Shown piece by piece: positions 1 to 7,970 of a stretch of DNA of 64,000 bases. Both the position numbers and the translations under genes were made by a program. The DNA is taken from positions 1 to 64,000 of the forward strand of contig CAZWRV010000015.1 in assembly GCA_964636325.1 (NCBI GenBank). Direction: 5' to 3'. Under the pieces are notes generated by a model that was given only the letters and a program-made list of their open reading frames with translations, was not told where the DNA came from and ran no database searches. This DNA comes from CAZWRV01 sp964636325 (lineage in GTDB: Bacteria; Verrucomicrobiota; Lentisphaeria; Victivallales; GWF2-50-93). Every line of letters starts with the position of its first letter. Positions within the stretch are counted from its first letter, which is position 1.

Positions 1-286
1 CGACAAAGATAACGACAAAGTTCGCGACAAAGATGGGCGAGTTTCAGAGGAGTGCTAGCCTGGATTATTCACGAGCCGTGAATAATCCACCCCTCCGGGC
101 ACGTGATCTCGTTGCGCAGCAACGAGAAACGAGGTAAGCCCCGCCGCGTGAGAGTCGCGTTCCGCGTCTCAACGCGGTCACGCGATTTGTTGGCAAAATT
201 CATTTTGCCAACATCACGGCTTCTGCGCAATCCGTTGCGCAGAAGTGATTAATTCATAAACGACCATCGTTTATGAATTATTCAGG
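1..286. repeat. Gene-free hairpin array
   Basis: No gene is seen here. Three direct copies of CGACAAAG lie at 1-8, 13-20 and 26-33. From 61 to 280 there are six consecutive inverted repeats with different sequences: 61-89 (13-bp arms, loop AGC), 107-127 (9-bp arms), 145-184 (CGCGTGA/TCACGCG enclosing an inner imperfect stem), 188-213 (11-bp arms), 220-245 (CTTCTGCGCAA arms) and 250-280 (14-bp arms, loop CCA). Five have perfectly matched arms. The last ends 6 bp before the stop codon of the radical SAM gene on the minus strand. There is no T-run, so these are not ordinary terminators. Confidence 0.85.
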
Positions 287-1150
287 CTACAGCCACATCG
301 GAATCCTGCCCGGCCCCTTGCGGTCGAGATGCCGCGAGCCGAGCATGGCTTCGATTTCCCGGAGCAGTCGTTCCTTGTCCTGAGGCAGCCTTCCTTCAAG
401 CGGGAGCGGGTTGGAGCTGTGGTTCGCCCTCACGACCGTCCTCCTCAGCTCAAGCCCTCTCATCATATCATGAAGTTCCTGGACCGCCCCGTATTCCGTA
501 GCTGTCTCGTAGCCGTCGAACATATTTGTGCCAGGGACTTCAATGAACCGCAGGAACGAGAGCAGCCTCGGCTGCATCTGGTTCAACACCTCTGCGGTCT
601 TGACAGCGTGCTGCGCGGCCATCTTGCTGCCGCCCAGGCCGAGCAGGACCATAACCGAACAGCGCAGTCCGCAGTCCTGCGCGATCCGCACCGCCTCCGC
701 CATTCCCTGCGCGGTCTCCCCCTTCCTTACAAGCTTGAGCAGTTCCTCGTCTCCGCTTTCAAGTCCAAGGTATAATGTGTTGAGCTTCAGATCCTTGAGC
801 GCCTTCAACTGGTCCGCGGACTTCGCAGTTATCGAACTGCCGTTGGCGTAGACGTTCACCCGCGCAAGGTTCGGGAAGCTTGTCTTCAGATGGCCAAGTA
901 TCTCGGCCAGTCGTTCGAAGCTCAGCGCCATGACGTCGCCGTCCGCGAGGAAAATCCGCATAGTTTCCGGATAGGCGCGGCCGGCCGAAGCAATCTCTTT
1001 CTTGAGTTCGTCGAAATCGCGGAGCTGATACTTCACGCCCTTATACATCGGGCAGAAAAGGCAGGTGTTATGCGGGCAGCCGTAGGCCACCTGGATTATC
1101 AGGCTCTCCGCCTCTCCCGGTGGACGGAAAATCGGTTCTCTGTAGTTCAT
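287..1150 (-). CDS. Radical SAM protein (B12-independent, COG1032-like)
   Basis: The 287-residue protein carries a radical-SAM cluster motif near the N-terminus, GCPHNTCLFCPMY (cysteines at about 25, 30 and 33). The spacing is CX4CX2C rather than the usual CX3CX2C, as in some COG1032-type members. It is followed by a TIM-barrel-like body with a NVYANGSS strand and a YLGLESGDEELL motif typical of Elp3/MiaB/NifB-fold enzymes. Substrate is unknown. The start at 1150 is preferred because family proteins begin close to the sequence REPIFRPPGEAESLI. The frame stays open for a further 26 codons upstream through a dispersed repeat. That repeat supplies both the ATG and an AAGGGAC ribosome-binding-like stretch. 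Confidence 0.85.
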   Translation of the reverse strand: MNYREPIFRPPGEAESLIIQVAYGCPHNTCLFCPMYKGVKYQLRDFDELKKEIASAGRAYPETMRIFLADGDVMALSFERLAEILGHLKTSFPNLARVNVYANGSSITAKSADQLKALKDLKLNTLYLGLESGDEELLKLVRKGETAQGMAEAVRIAQDCGLRCSVMVLLGLGGSKMAAQHAVKTAEVLNQMQPRLLSFLRFIEVPGTNMFDGYETATEYGAVQELHDMMRGLELRRTVVRANHSSNPLPLEGRLPQDKERLLREIEAMLGSRHLDRKGPGRIPMWL

Positions 1151-1218
1151 TAGTCCCTTACGGTGCGACTTGGAAAACGTTTTTTCCAAAATGTAGTTTG
1201 CGCGCGCCGCGCGCAAGC
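1148..1218 (-). repeat. 71-bp dispersed palindromic repeat, copy A
   Basis: Read on the minus strand, this copy matches 48610-48680 at 70 of 71 positions. It contains two perfect hairpins: a 9-bp stem TTGCGCGCG/CGCGCGCAA around a single G, and TTGGAAAA-AACG-TTTTCCAA. It ends in GTAAGGGACTAATG, where the ATG is the start of the radical SAM gene. The sequence after ATG is unrelated to that of the other copy, so the repeat boundary coincides with the start codon. Confidence 0.9.
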
Positions 1219-1243
1219 AACATAACACAGCATTACTCGTAAA

Positions 1244-1277
1244 TCAAAATGTAAATTGTTAAGCCTAAAGGAGTATA
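1244..1277 (+). repeat. Solo copy of a MITE terminal repeat
   Basis: These 34 bp (TCAAAATGTAAATT...GGAGTATA) match the right end of the element at 44101-44373 at 31 of 34 positions. No inverted partner is visible nearby, so this is probably a decayed or solo end. It lies in the 335-bp gene-free stretch 1219-1553. Apart from this copy and the sigma-54 promoter at 1504-1520, I see nothing definable in that stretch. Confidence 0.7.
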
Positions 1278-1503
1278 ATCCGCCGCGATAATATGGTTTC
1301 TGCACTTAATTTTACAATTTCACCGCATTTATGGCTTGAATTTGCGTCAATGTGAGTTATATTCTTAGCAGCCGGAAGGGGATTGAGCCGGAGGCATAAT
1401 TTCAGATTTCCTGCCCCGGCCGTTGTTGAAAGATAGTGAAAATGCTGAAAAATGCCCATTATGTCAATAATATTTACGTTGCGGATGCCGGTTTTGTGAT
1501 GGG

Positions 1504-1520
1504 TTGGCACGCTACTTGCT
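1504..1520 (+). promoter_or_regulatory. Sigma-54 (-24/-12) promoter
   Basis: TTGGCACGCTACTTGCT is a full match to the sigma-54 consensus TTGGCACGNNNNTTGCW. The GG is at 1506-1507 and the GC at 1518-1519, so GG-to-GC spacing is the standard 12. It lies 34 bp upstream of the ATG of the pseudopilin gene at 1554 on the same strand. A sigma-54 factor and an enhancer-binding protein must be encoded elsewhere. Confidence 0.85.
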
Positions 1521-1553
1521 CTTCAATAATAAAAAATAAGCAAGGGGGTTAAG

Positions 1554-2531
1554 ATGAAAAGCTTGTCCAAGATGAGACGGGGGAAATTTACGCTGATAGA
1601 GGTCTTCATCGTCTTCGTGATCACGATGATACTGTTCTCGCTCCTTATCCACGGCTTCACGCTCGCCAAGGAGCTGGCCAGGAAATCGTTCTGCCTGAAC
1701 AATATCCAGAACATGTCGAAGATTACCACCATGTACAACATGGATAATGGCGCCACGCCCTACAGCAGCAAGTGGCTGGTGGACTTCAGCTTCCTGGCGA
1801 AATACACGAAGTCATTCGCCGGAATAGCCGTCTGTCCGTCAACTGAAAATATCGTCTCCACCGAGACCGATCTCGTGGGCAACACCAGCTACCACTACAT
1901 GGGAAGCCGCGAGGACTGGTCGAAAAACAACGATGCCAACGGTGACGGCTCCGAATACGGATTCGACTCTTCCAACCCTTCGATACTGAACCTCCTCAGC
2001 GCCAGGAGCGAGAAGATCATATATGACAAGACAGATACTGTGCACCACGGCAGGTTCAATGTGGTCTTCATCGAGTCCAACCATGCCGAGACGTTCAGCG
2101 AGAACAACTTCAACGAGTTCTGGTTTGTGACGCCGACAGGGATGCTTAATTTCAGCAAAGACGATACTCCGGACTACAGCAGGAACTGCAACCGCTACCG
2201 CCATCGTTATCGGAACACATTCACAAACGGTAATGGCAATGGTTTTGGCGACATAAACGCCGGGAACGGGAACGGGAATGGCAACGGGAATCAGAATGGT
2301 GATCCCTCCGTCCCGGGAGATGATCCGGAAGCACCGGGTAACGGAGGCGGGAATGGCGGAGGAGATAATCCTGGCGCCGGGAACGGGAATGGCAACGGGA
2401 ATGGCGGCGGGAATGCGAAGATAAGGATCATGCACATCCCTCCGGGCAACCCTGGCAATGCACATATAATCCAGATTTCCATCAACGCCTGGCCTGCCCA
2501 TCAGGCCCACGGCGACTACATAGTGGAATAG
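1554..2531 (+). CDS. Pseudopilin-like protein with Gly-Asn linker and HIPPGNP-type tail
   Basis: The 325-residue protein has a short basic leader, then FTLIE followed by a hydrophobic helix (residues about 12-40), which is the type II secretion/type IV pilin N-terminal signature. The residue before F is Lys, not the canonical Gly. A globular region (about 45-220) is followed by a long Gly/Asn-rich linker (about 225-285). The C-terminus has the motif HIPPGNPGNAH ... AHQAHGD, seen in many secreted bacterial proteins as a small terminal domain; the usual Cys before HIPPG is Met here. The start has an AAGGGGG ribosome-binding site. A sigma-54 promoter lies upstream and a strong terminator downstream, so it is probably monocistronic. 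Confidence 0.8.
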   Translation: MKSLSKMRRGKFTLIEVFIVFVITMILFSLLIHGFTLAKELARKSFCLNNIQNMSKITTMYNMDNGATPYSSKWLVDFSFLAKYTKSFAGIAVCPSTENIVSTETDLVGNTSYHYMGSREDWSKNNDANGDGSEYGFDSSNPSILNLLSARSEKIIYDKTDTVHHGRFNVVFIESNHAETFSENNFNEFWFVTPTGMLNFSKDDTPDYSRNCNRYRHRYRNTFTNGNGNGFGDINAGNGNGNGNGNQNGDPSVPGDDPEAPGNGGGNGGGDNPGAGNGNGNGNGGGNAKIRIMHIPPGNPGNAHIIQISINAWPAHQAHGDYIVE

Positions 2532-2558
2532 GAATCTTCAGAACTACCCCCTCTTGAG

Positions 2559-2589
2559 ACCGGAAGCCCCCGCTTCCGGTTTCTTTTTT
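2559..2589 (+). terminator. Rho-independent terminator
   Basis: A perfect 9-bp stem ACCGGAAGC / GCTTCCGGT with loop CCCC is followed by TTCTTTTTT. It lies 28 bp after the stop codon of the pseudopilin gene. Confidence 0.92.
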
Positions 2590-2656
2590 ACCAAAGTTCA
2601 GCAATTATCCTGTTGTGCAAAGTTTATATTAAGTTATATTGAGTTGATCTTTCCGC

Positions 2657-2673
2657 TTGGCATGCCTTATGCT
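2657..2673 (+). promoter_or_regulatory. Sigma-54-like promoter
   Basis: TTGGCATGCCTTATGCT matches the -24/-12 consensus at all but two positions (T for C at position 7, A for T just before TGC) and keeps GG (2659-2660) and GC (2671-2672) 12 apart. It is 51 bp upstream of the LamG pseudopilin gene, the same arrangement as the site at 1504. Confidence 0.65.
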
Positions 2674-2723
2674 AGCATATCATTTCAGGAACCCGGCGTA
2701 ATGGATAAGGAAAGGAGGAAGCC

Positions 2724-3773
2724 ATGAAATCCGCAATGAAGATCAGAAGCCGGGGGAATAAGGGGTTTACACTGGTAGAGATACTGCTTGCGGTGATCGT
2801 CGTAGCCATACTCATGGCGATGATGGCGCCTTTCCTGACGCGCGCCATGCACATGGCCCGCTACAACCGCTGGTTCGCGTTCAACCGGCAGTGCTCCAAT
2901 GATCCGGCCTGCGTCATAAACTTCAACTTTCAGGAGGGGGCTGGCGACATCGTTAACAACACTTGCAGCGGAACCGATGTCGAAGGCTACGACGCCAGGA
3001 ATTACAACGGTTATCTCGCCAACAAGAACGGAGGTAAGCACAACTTCAAGTGGGTGAAGTCCGGCGGGCGCTGGGGCAGGTTCGGCTACAAGAACGCCCT
3101 TCAGTTCAACGGAGCAGACACTTATATCTATGTGCCAGCCATACGCGGTTTCGACTTCACTCCCGAGGACGATTTCACCATCATGTGCTGGGTGAAGTTC
3201 GACAAGCTGAGCCTCGGCGACTGTCCGTTCTCGAAGTCGCTGTGGGGAACCGCGCAGGACGCCGCCTGCCAGTTCGACATGTACAGCAATCCGTGGGTCG
3301 GTTCGTACGGGCAGGGCTCCTTCGACGTGGATGTCTTCAAGACCTGCGGCACCTGGGAGAACACCAAGGTGGACTTCAACAAGAAAGGCTGGGTCCACCT
3401 CGGACTGAGATACAGGTGCACCGGCAGGGATGCCAACGGCGATTCGACCGGAGAGATAACAGCGTTCATCAACGGCCAGCCACTCGGCCCGTTCATTGAT
3501 GCGACCAACGAGAATCCATACACGGCGAGCGCCACGGACTGGAAGGCCTGTACGGAGGCGGGGCTCAAGGTTCCGCTAGTCCTCGGAGCCGCAGGATGTT
3601 ACAGGAAATACTGGAGCCCCGGAACATACGATCCGACAAAGAAGGGCATCCTCAGCAACGAGATGATCCTGCTCTTCTTCTTCAAGGGCAAGATGGACGA
3701 GTTCCTCCTTTATAAGAAGGCGCTTCCCGACAGCGAGATACAGGGCCACTACGACATGGGCAAGGAGTATTGA
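2724..3773 (+). CDS. Pseudopilin fused to a LamG (concanavalin-like) domain
   Basis: The 349-residue protein begins with a basic leader ending in Gly14, then FTLVE and a hydrophobic helix (about 15-40), a canonical prepilin peptidase site. Residues about 70-345 form a LamG/concanavalin A-like fold: ALQFNGADTYIYV, FTIMCWVKFD, GWVHLGLRYR, ITAFINGQ and MDEFLLYKKALPDSEI are the usual LamG landmarks. Such domains bind glycans or act structurally on surface proteins. The likely product is a carbohydrate-binding minor pseudopilin assembled in a type II secretion or type IV pilus machine (inference). The start has a strong AAGGAGG ribosome-binding site. The next gene follows after 2 bp and is probably co-transcribed. 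Confidence 0.85.
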   Translation: MKSAMKIRSRGNKGFTLVEILLAVIVVAILMAMMAPFLTRAMHMARYNRWFAFNRQCSNDPACVINFNFQEGAGDIVNNTCSGTDVEGYDARNYNGYLANKNGGKHNFKWVKSGGRWGRFGYKNALQFNGADTYIYVPAIRGFDFTPEDDFTIMCWVKFDKLSLGDCPFSKSLWGTAQDAACQFDMYSNPWVGSYGQGSFDVDVFKTCGTWENTKVDFNKKGWVHLGLRYRCTGRDANGDSTGEITAFINGQPLGPFIDATNENPYTASATDWKACTEAGLKVPLVLGAAGCYRKYWSPGTYDPTKKGILSNEMILLFFFKGKMDEFLLYKKALPDSEIQGHYDMGKEY

Positions 3774-3775
3774 GA

Positions 3776-4192
3776 ATGAGTTCGAATCCGGAAGACCTGA
3801 AAAGAAGGAAGCAGATCACGTTGGTGCTGCTGATACTTGCGGCCATAGTCTTGGCTCTGGTCGTATATTTCCAGTATTTCAATATACCTCCGCCCGAGGA
3901 AGGTGCGCTGCGCCTGCTGAAGTGCGGCAAATGTAAAAACGTAGAGATAAAGGTCGTCAAGGACATCACCGACTTCAACGAGCAGGCGTGCAAGTGTTCG
4001 AAATGCGGCGCCCAGCTCGGATACGCCTGGAAATGCAACGCGTGCAAATATGAGTTTTCCTTCAACGAGGTGGGCGCGACGCTTCCGGACGACATCAGAA
4101 CGATGCAGAAGTTAAAGATCGCCCGGGAACTTTCCAAGTGCCCCAACTGCGGCTCCACGGACACCGAGACGATGTCCGTGCCTGTGAAGTAG
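3776..4192 (+). CDS. Single-pass membrane protein with zinc-ribbon domain
   Basis: The 138-residue protein has one N-terminal membrane segment (about 12-32, LVLLILAAIVLALVVYF) followed by a Cys-rich region with paired CxxC motifs: CGKC, CSKC, CNAC and CPNC. These could form two zinc ribbons. The function is not recognised. It starts 3 bp after the stop of the LamG pseudopilin. A TTG 6 bp upstream overlaps that stop and could also serve, but AAGGAG at 3762-3767 is best placed for the ATG at 3776. The coupling suggests a role with the pseudopilin locus. Confidence 0.75.
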   Translation: MSSNPEDLKRRKQITLVLLILAAIVLALVVYFQYFNIPPPEEGALRLLKCGKCKNVEIKVVKDITDFNEQACKCSKCGAQLGYAWKCNACKYEFSFNEVGATLPDDIRTMQKLKIARELSKCPNCGSTDTETMSVPVK

Positions 4193-4199
4193 GCTGTTG

Positions 4200-4224
4200 G
4201 ATTTCCGCAGCGTCCTCGGAAATC
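4200..4224. terminator. Hairpin between convergent genes
   Basis: GATTTCCG and CGGAAATC form a perfect 8-bp stem with a 9-nt loop between the convergent ends of the zinc-ribbon gene and queA. No T-run flanks it on either strand, so a terminator role is only a suggestion. Confidence 0.35.
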
Positions 4225-5273
4225 TAATGCAGCAGCATACAGTCTCCGTAGCTGTAGAACCGGAAGCCTTCCGACTTGGCGAGCTCGTAGGCGGCGAGAA
4301 CCTTCTCCCTTTCTGCGAATGTGCAGACGAGCATGATCAGAGTGCTTTTCGGCAGGTGGAAATTGGTGAGTAGCATGTCGGGGACGCGGGGTTTGCGCGG
4401 AGGATGGAGGAAGATGGACGTCTCGCCGGAGCCGGGGCGGACGCGTCCCTGGGCGTCGGCGCAGCTTTCAAGAACCCTGACAGTGGTCGTCCCGACCGCA
4501 AGGATTTTTTTGCCGCGGCCGCGCGCCCCGTTTACGGCTTCCGCAGCCTCTTCCGGGAGCCGGTAGAATTCGGAGTGCATCCGGTGCTCCTCGATGTTCT
4601 CTGCGGATACCGGCAGGAATGTCCCTGGGCCGACGTGCAGCGTGAGTTCCGCGACGGCAACTCCCTTGTCCTTCATGGCGGCGAGGATTTCATTAGAGAA
4701 GTGGAGGCCTGCGGTCGGCGCGGCAACGGAGCCGGGTATCCTTGAGTAGATGGTCTGGTAGGTTGATGCATCTGAGGGATTGTCGCCTCTTTTTATATAC
4801 GGAGGAAGAGGGATATGTCCATAGGATTCGAGGATTTCAGGAACCGGCAGGGCGGAATCGAACGACACTGTGAAGCTGCCGTCGGAATCCCTGCCGAGGA
4901 TGGAGGCCCAGGCTTCCACTTCTCCAGTTCCGGTCGCGGGGGTAAGTCTTATCCGTGTGCCAGCCCTTGCTCTTTTGCCGGGCCTGACAAGCGTCTCCCA
5001 TGCGCCTCCGGGCAGTTCCCTGACAAGGAGAAGCTCAATCCTTGCGCCGTCGCCGTTCTTCAGGCCGTAGAGGCGCGCCCTGATGACCCTCGAATTGTTT
5101 ATGACGGCGCAGTCTCCGGGGGAAAGGTAGTCCAGTATGTCCTTGAAGCTGCGGACTTCGCATTTCCCGGTCGAACGCTCCATGGCCAGCATCCGGGAGC
5201 TGTCCCGCCGGGGCGGGGGGTGCTGTGCAATGAGTTCCGGGGGGAGAATGTAGTCAAACTCGTCCGATCGCAT
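4224..5273 (-). CDS. queA: S-adenosylmethionine:tRNA ribosyltransferase-isomerase
   Basis: The 349-residue protein is a full-length QueA. This enzyme transfers and isomerises the ribosyl part of SAM onto preQ1-modified tRNA to make epoxyqueuosine at position 34. Recognisable stretches are FDYILPPELIAQHP at the N-terminus, INNSRVIRARL, GYGHIPLPPYIKR-like (here YGHIPLPPYIKRGD), AAPTAGLHFS, LHVGPGTFLPV and NFHLPKSTLIMLV. The start overlaps the end of glgA by 20 bp, with a GAGGAG ribosome-binding site inside the glgA coding sequence, so translation is probably coupled. No tgt or other queuosine gene is present in the window. Confidence 0.97.
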   Translation of the reverse strand: MRSDEFDYILPPELIAQHPPPRRDSSRMLAMERSTGKCEVRSFKDILDYLSPGDCAVINNSRVIRARLYGLKNGDGARIELLLVRELPGGAWETLVRPGKRARAGTRIRLTPATGTGEVEAWASILGRDSDGSFTVSFDSALPVPEILESYGHIPLPPYIKRGDNPSDASTYQTIYSRIPGSVAAPTAGLHFSNEILAAMKDKGVAVAELTLHVGPGTFLPVSAENIEEHRMHSEFYRLPEEAAEAVNGARGRGKKILAVGTTTVRVLESCADAQGRVRPGSGETSIFLHPPRKPRVPDMLLTNFHLPKSTLIMLVCTFAEREKVLAAYELAKSEGFRFYSYGDCMLLH

Positions 5274-6846
5274 CTTTGTAGAGCTCCTCGTAGAGGGCCG
5301 CAGTATGGTTCCACGAGAAGTCCTGGCGCATCATGCCGCTGCGCATCCTCTTGAATTCGATCGGGCGGTCCCTGTAGACCGACGCGGCCCATCTCATCGT
5401 GCCGAGCAGGGCGCCAGGATTCAGATCCCAGAATTTGAAGCCGGATGACTTCTCAGGAGAAGAAGGATCGAAGTTCGCGACGGTGTCCTCCAGCCCTCCG
5501 GTGGCCCTCACGACGGGAGCGGTGCCGTAGAGCATGCTGTACATCTGGTTCAGGCCGCAGGGCTCGTAGCGCGAGGGCATCACGAAGAAGTCGCTGCCGG
5601 CCTCGATCATGTGGGAATATTTCTCGTTGTAGCCGATCCATGCCCTGAACTTTTCCGGGTATTTCCAGCAGAACCAGGACAGCCTGTCGTGCAGCTGCGG
5701 CTCGCCGGAGCCGAGGACCGCGAACTGGGCGTCGTCGTATTTGAGCATATCCTCAACGGCGTCCGCGAATATGTCTATTCCCTTTTGGTAGGCCAGCCTG
5801 GAGACGATGCCGAACAGGGGGACGTCCGGGCGGACCGGTAGTCCGAACTCCTTCTGCAGGCCCGCCTTGCATGCGTCCTTCCCCCTGATCTTGCCCGCGG
5901 AGTAGTTCTTCGGGATCAGCGGGTCTGTCTCCGGATTCCACACGTCGGAATCAACGCCGTTGATTATACCGCGGTAGGCGCCGTTGAAGGCCCGTTCCCT
6001 CAACGGGCCGTCGAGGCCGTAGCCGCCTTCTGGCGACAAGGTTTCCAAGGCGTATGAGGGGCTCACCGTGTTCACCATGTGTGCCGTCATTATCCCGCCC
6101 TTCAGCAAATTGACGCGGTCGTAGTATTCGAGGCAGTGGTAGTTGAAATATTCCCAGCCCAGGCCGGTCAGGGGCATCGTGTTCTTATGGTAGTCGCCCT
6201 GGTATGCCAGGTTGTGGATCGTCAGGACCGACGCGGTCCTGCTGAAGTTGTCTAGCGCGTTGTAGAGGCCGCTCCTGAGATAGACGCAGGCGAGGGCGCT
6301 GTGCCAGTCGTTGGCGTGTATGATGTCCGGGGAAATGCCAAGCGCCCTTATCGCCTCCATCGCGGCCCTGCAGAAGAAGATGAAGCGGTCGGCGTTGTCT
6401 CCGAACTCCCAGTTGTTCCAGTCGTAGAGGGACGGGCGGTCGTAGTATTTATGGAATTCTATGAAATAGCGCGATATTCCTCCTTCGGCCGGATGTTCGA
6501 GTATCTGCGCCCACTCTATACCTCCGCGGAAGGGAACGCCGAGCATCCTGTGGCGCACCTTGAGAGTGTTGTTGAACCTTGTCATCAGCTGCGGATAGTA
6601 GGGCATGATCACCGTGACCTTGTGTCCGCGCGACGCAAGGGCGTCAGGAAGCGCGCCTGAAACGTCGGCGAGGCCGCCGCTCTTGGCGTACGGCGTGCAT
6701 TCGCTGCAAAGCCAGACGATGTTGCGCGCCTCCTTCGCGGGAGCCGCGACCTTCCTGCCGTCCTCAAGGCGCTTCTCGATCTTGTATTTAACTATGGGTT
6801 TGCTCTTCTTCTGCATCGGATTCCTTGTTGGATATTGGTCATTCAT
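5254..6846 (-). CDS. glgA: Glycogen synthase (ADP-glucose-type, GT5)
   Basis: This 530-residue GT5 enzyme extends alpha-1,4-glucan chains from nucleotide-glucose. The N-terminal donor-binding KSGGLADV motif begins at about residue 55. HANDWHSALA, LTIHNLAYQG, GIVSRLAYQKGID and the C-terminal MPSRYEPCGLNQMYSM block with its catalytic Glu are all present. About 40 extra basic residues precede the conserved fold. The start overlaps the rhomboid stop codon (ATGA) and the 3' end overlaps queA, so the three genes form one operon. No glgB or glgC is seen nearby. Confidence 0.96.
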   Translation of the reverse strand: MNDQYPTRNPMQKKSKPIVKYKIEKRLEDGRKVAAPAKEARNIVWLCSECTPYAKSGGLADVSGALPDALASRGHKVTVIMPYYPQLMTRFNNTLKVRHRMLGVPFRGGIEWAQILEHPAEGGISRYFIEFHKYYDRPSLYDWNNWEFGDNADRFIFFCRAAMEAIRALGISPDIIHANDWHSALACVYLRSGLYNALDNFSRTASVLTIHNLAYQGDYHKNTMPLTGLGWEYFNYHCLEYYDRVNLLKGGIMTAHMVNTVSPSYALETLSPEGGYGLDGPLRERAFNGAYRGIINGVDSDVWNPETDPLIPKNYSAGKIRGKDACKAGLQKEFGLPVRPDVPLFGIVSRLAYQKGIDIFADAVEDMLKYDDAQFAVLGSGEPQLHDRLSWFCWKYPEKFRAWIGYNEKYSHMIEAGSDFFVMPSRYEPCGLNQMYSMLYGTAPVVRATGGLEDTVANFDPSSPEKSSGFKFWDLNPGALLGTMRWAASVYRDRPIEFKRMRSGMMRQDFSWNHTAALYEELYKDAIGRV

Positions 6847-7727
6847 CCCTTCGGCCCCTTCATCTCCTCCCGTGCCCTGTTGAGCATCTCCATCTCCTCG
6901 TCCGTGAGGCTGTTGACCCCGCTCTCTGATATCTTGTCGAGGATGCGGTCCAGTTCCGACTGCGGTACCGACGTGGTCTTTATCTGCCAGCCGGACGCGT
7001 CGAGGACGCCTTCGCGCGTCTTCGACCCGCCGAACTTAAGGCCTGAGAAAATGTCCTCCGACTCCTTCCCGTAGAGGATTTTCATGAAGATATAGCCGGC
7101 CAGGCCGCCGCCCAGGTGGACGATGTGGGCGATTCCGCCGCCCGACTTGGAGACCTCAAGAAATATCTCCGCGATTATGTAGACGATGGCGAATGTGCGC
7201 AGCTTCAGGGGGACAGGCGGGAAAAGCAGCATTATCCGGAGATCCGGATAGAACATGGCCGTCGCGATGATGATGCCGAAAATCGCGCCGCTCGCGCCGA
7301 CGCATGGAGCGTCGCTGCTCCTGTTCAGTACGAGCCAGAAGGCCGCGCCCGCAAACCCGCTCAGGAAGTAAAGCCACAGGAACCGGTTCGCGCCGATGCG
7401 CTGCTCCAGCAGCGATCCGAAGAGGTAGAGACCCCACATGTTGAAGAGAATGTGCCAGAATCCTCCGTGGAGGAACATGTATGTGACGACCCTGTATGCC
7501 TCGCCTTTCATCACAGCCGTCGAGATCAGGGCGAAGTTCTCCGTGAACTTGTCCGTCTGGTAGGTCGCCACGCCGTAGGGCGTGCTGAATGTCCTCTCCT
7601 CCAGGAAGGCGGCCTGCAGGATGAACATGGTTATGTTTGCCACAACGAGCAGGGCCAGCATGCTGGCCCCGGAGCGGCGCCGCATACCCGTAGGCCCGTA
7701 TCTGTCGTAGTTCCTGTCCGAAAGCAT
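6843..7727 (-). CDS. Rhomboid family intramembrane serine protease
   Basis: The 294-residue protein has six or so membrane helices and the rhomboid signatures: HILFNMWGLYLFG with the oxyanion-region His/Asn, the catalytic serine in GASGAIFG, and the catalytic histidine in the HIVHLGGGLAGY helix. The cytosolic tail LDRILDKISESGVNSLTDEEMEML is the small C-terminal domain found on many Bacteroidetes/PVC rhomboids. The start at 7727 (MLSDRNYDRYG) is preferred to a more upstream in-frame ATG because the 24 additional residues look non-conserved. The stop overlaps the glgA start by 4 bp. Confidence 0.92.
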   Translation of the reverse strand: MLSDRNYDRYGPTGMRRRSGASMLALLVVANITMFILQAAFLEERTFSTPYGVATYQTDKFTENFALISTAVMKGEAYRVVTYMFLHGGFWHILFNMWGLYLFGSLLEQRIGANRFLWLYFLSGFAGAAFWLVLNRSSDAPCVGASGAIFGIIIATAMFYPDLRIMLLFPPVPLKLRTFAIVYIIAEIFLEVSKSGGGIAHIVHLGGGLAGYIFMKILYGKESEDIFSGLKFGGSKTREGVLDASGWQIKTTSVPQSELDRILDKISESGVNSLTDEEMEMLNRAREEMKGPKG

Positions 7728-7970
7728 GAAATTCAGATTTCCTGTTTTGGCGGCACCCAGCGGGATGGCGCATGTTTGAAAATGCCTTTTGCAATCCATA
7801 GGACTGAGCCGGAAAATCTGAAATGAAGAGGCGCCTTGACGCCGGATTATTCCCTAGGATTCGCTTCCGCCAGTCCGATAGGACAAAGGAGGTAGTAATT
7901 AAGGGCATCAAACACTGATTTCAAAGAGGGCGGAATTGAAAAAGCTCAAATTGTATTGTAAGTTGAAATC

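Noticed and set aside
1..33. Three CGACAAAG repeats, considered as the edge of a CRISPR or iteron array
   Set aside because: Repeat units are 8 bp, spacers are 4-5 bp and only three copies are visible; this fits neither a CRISPR array nor a clear iteron set.
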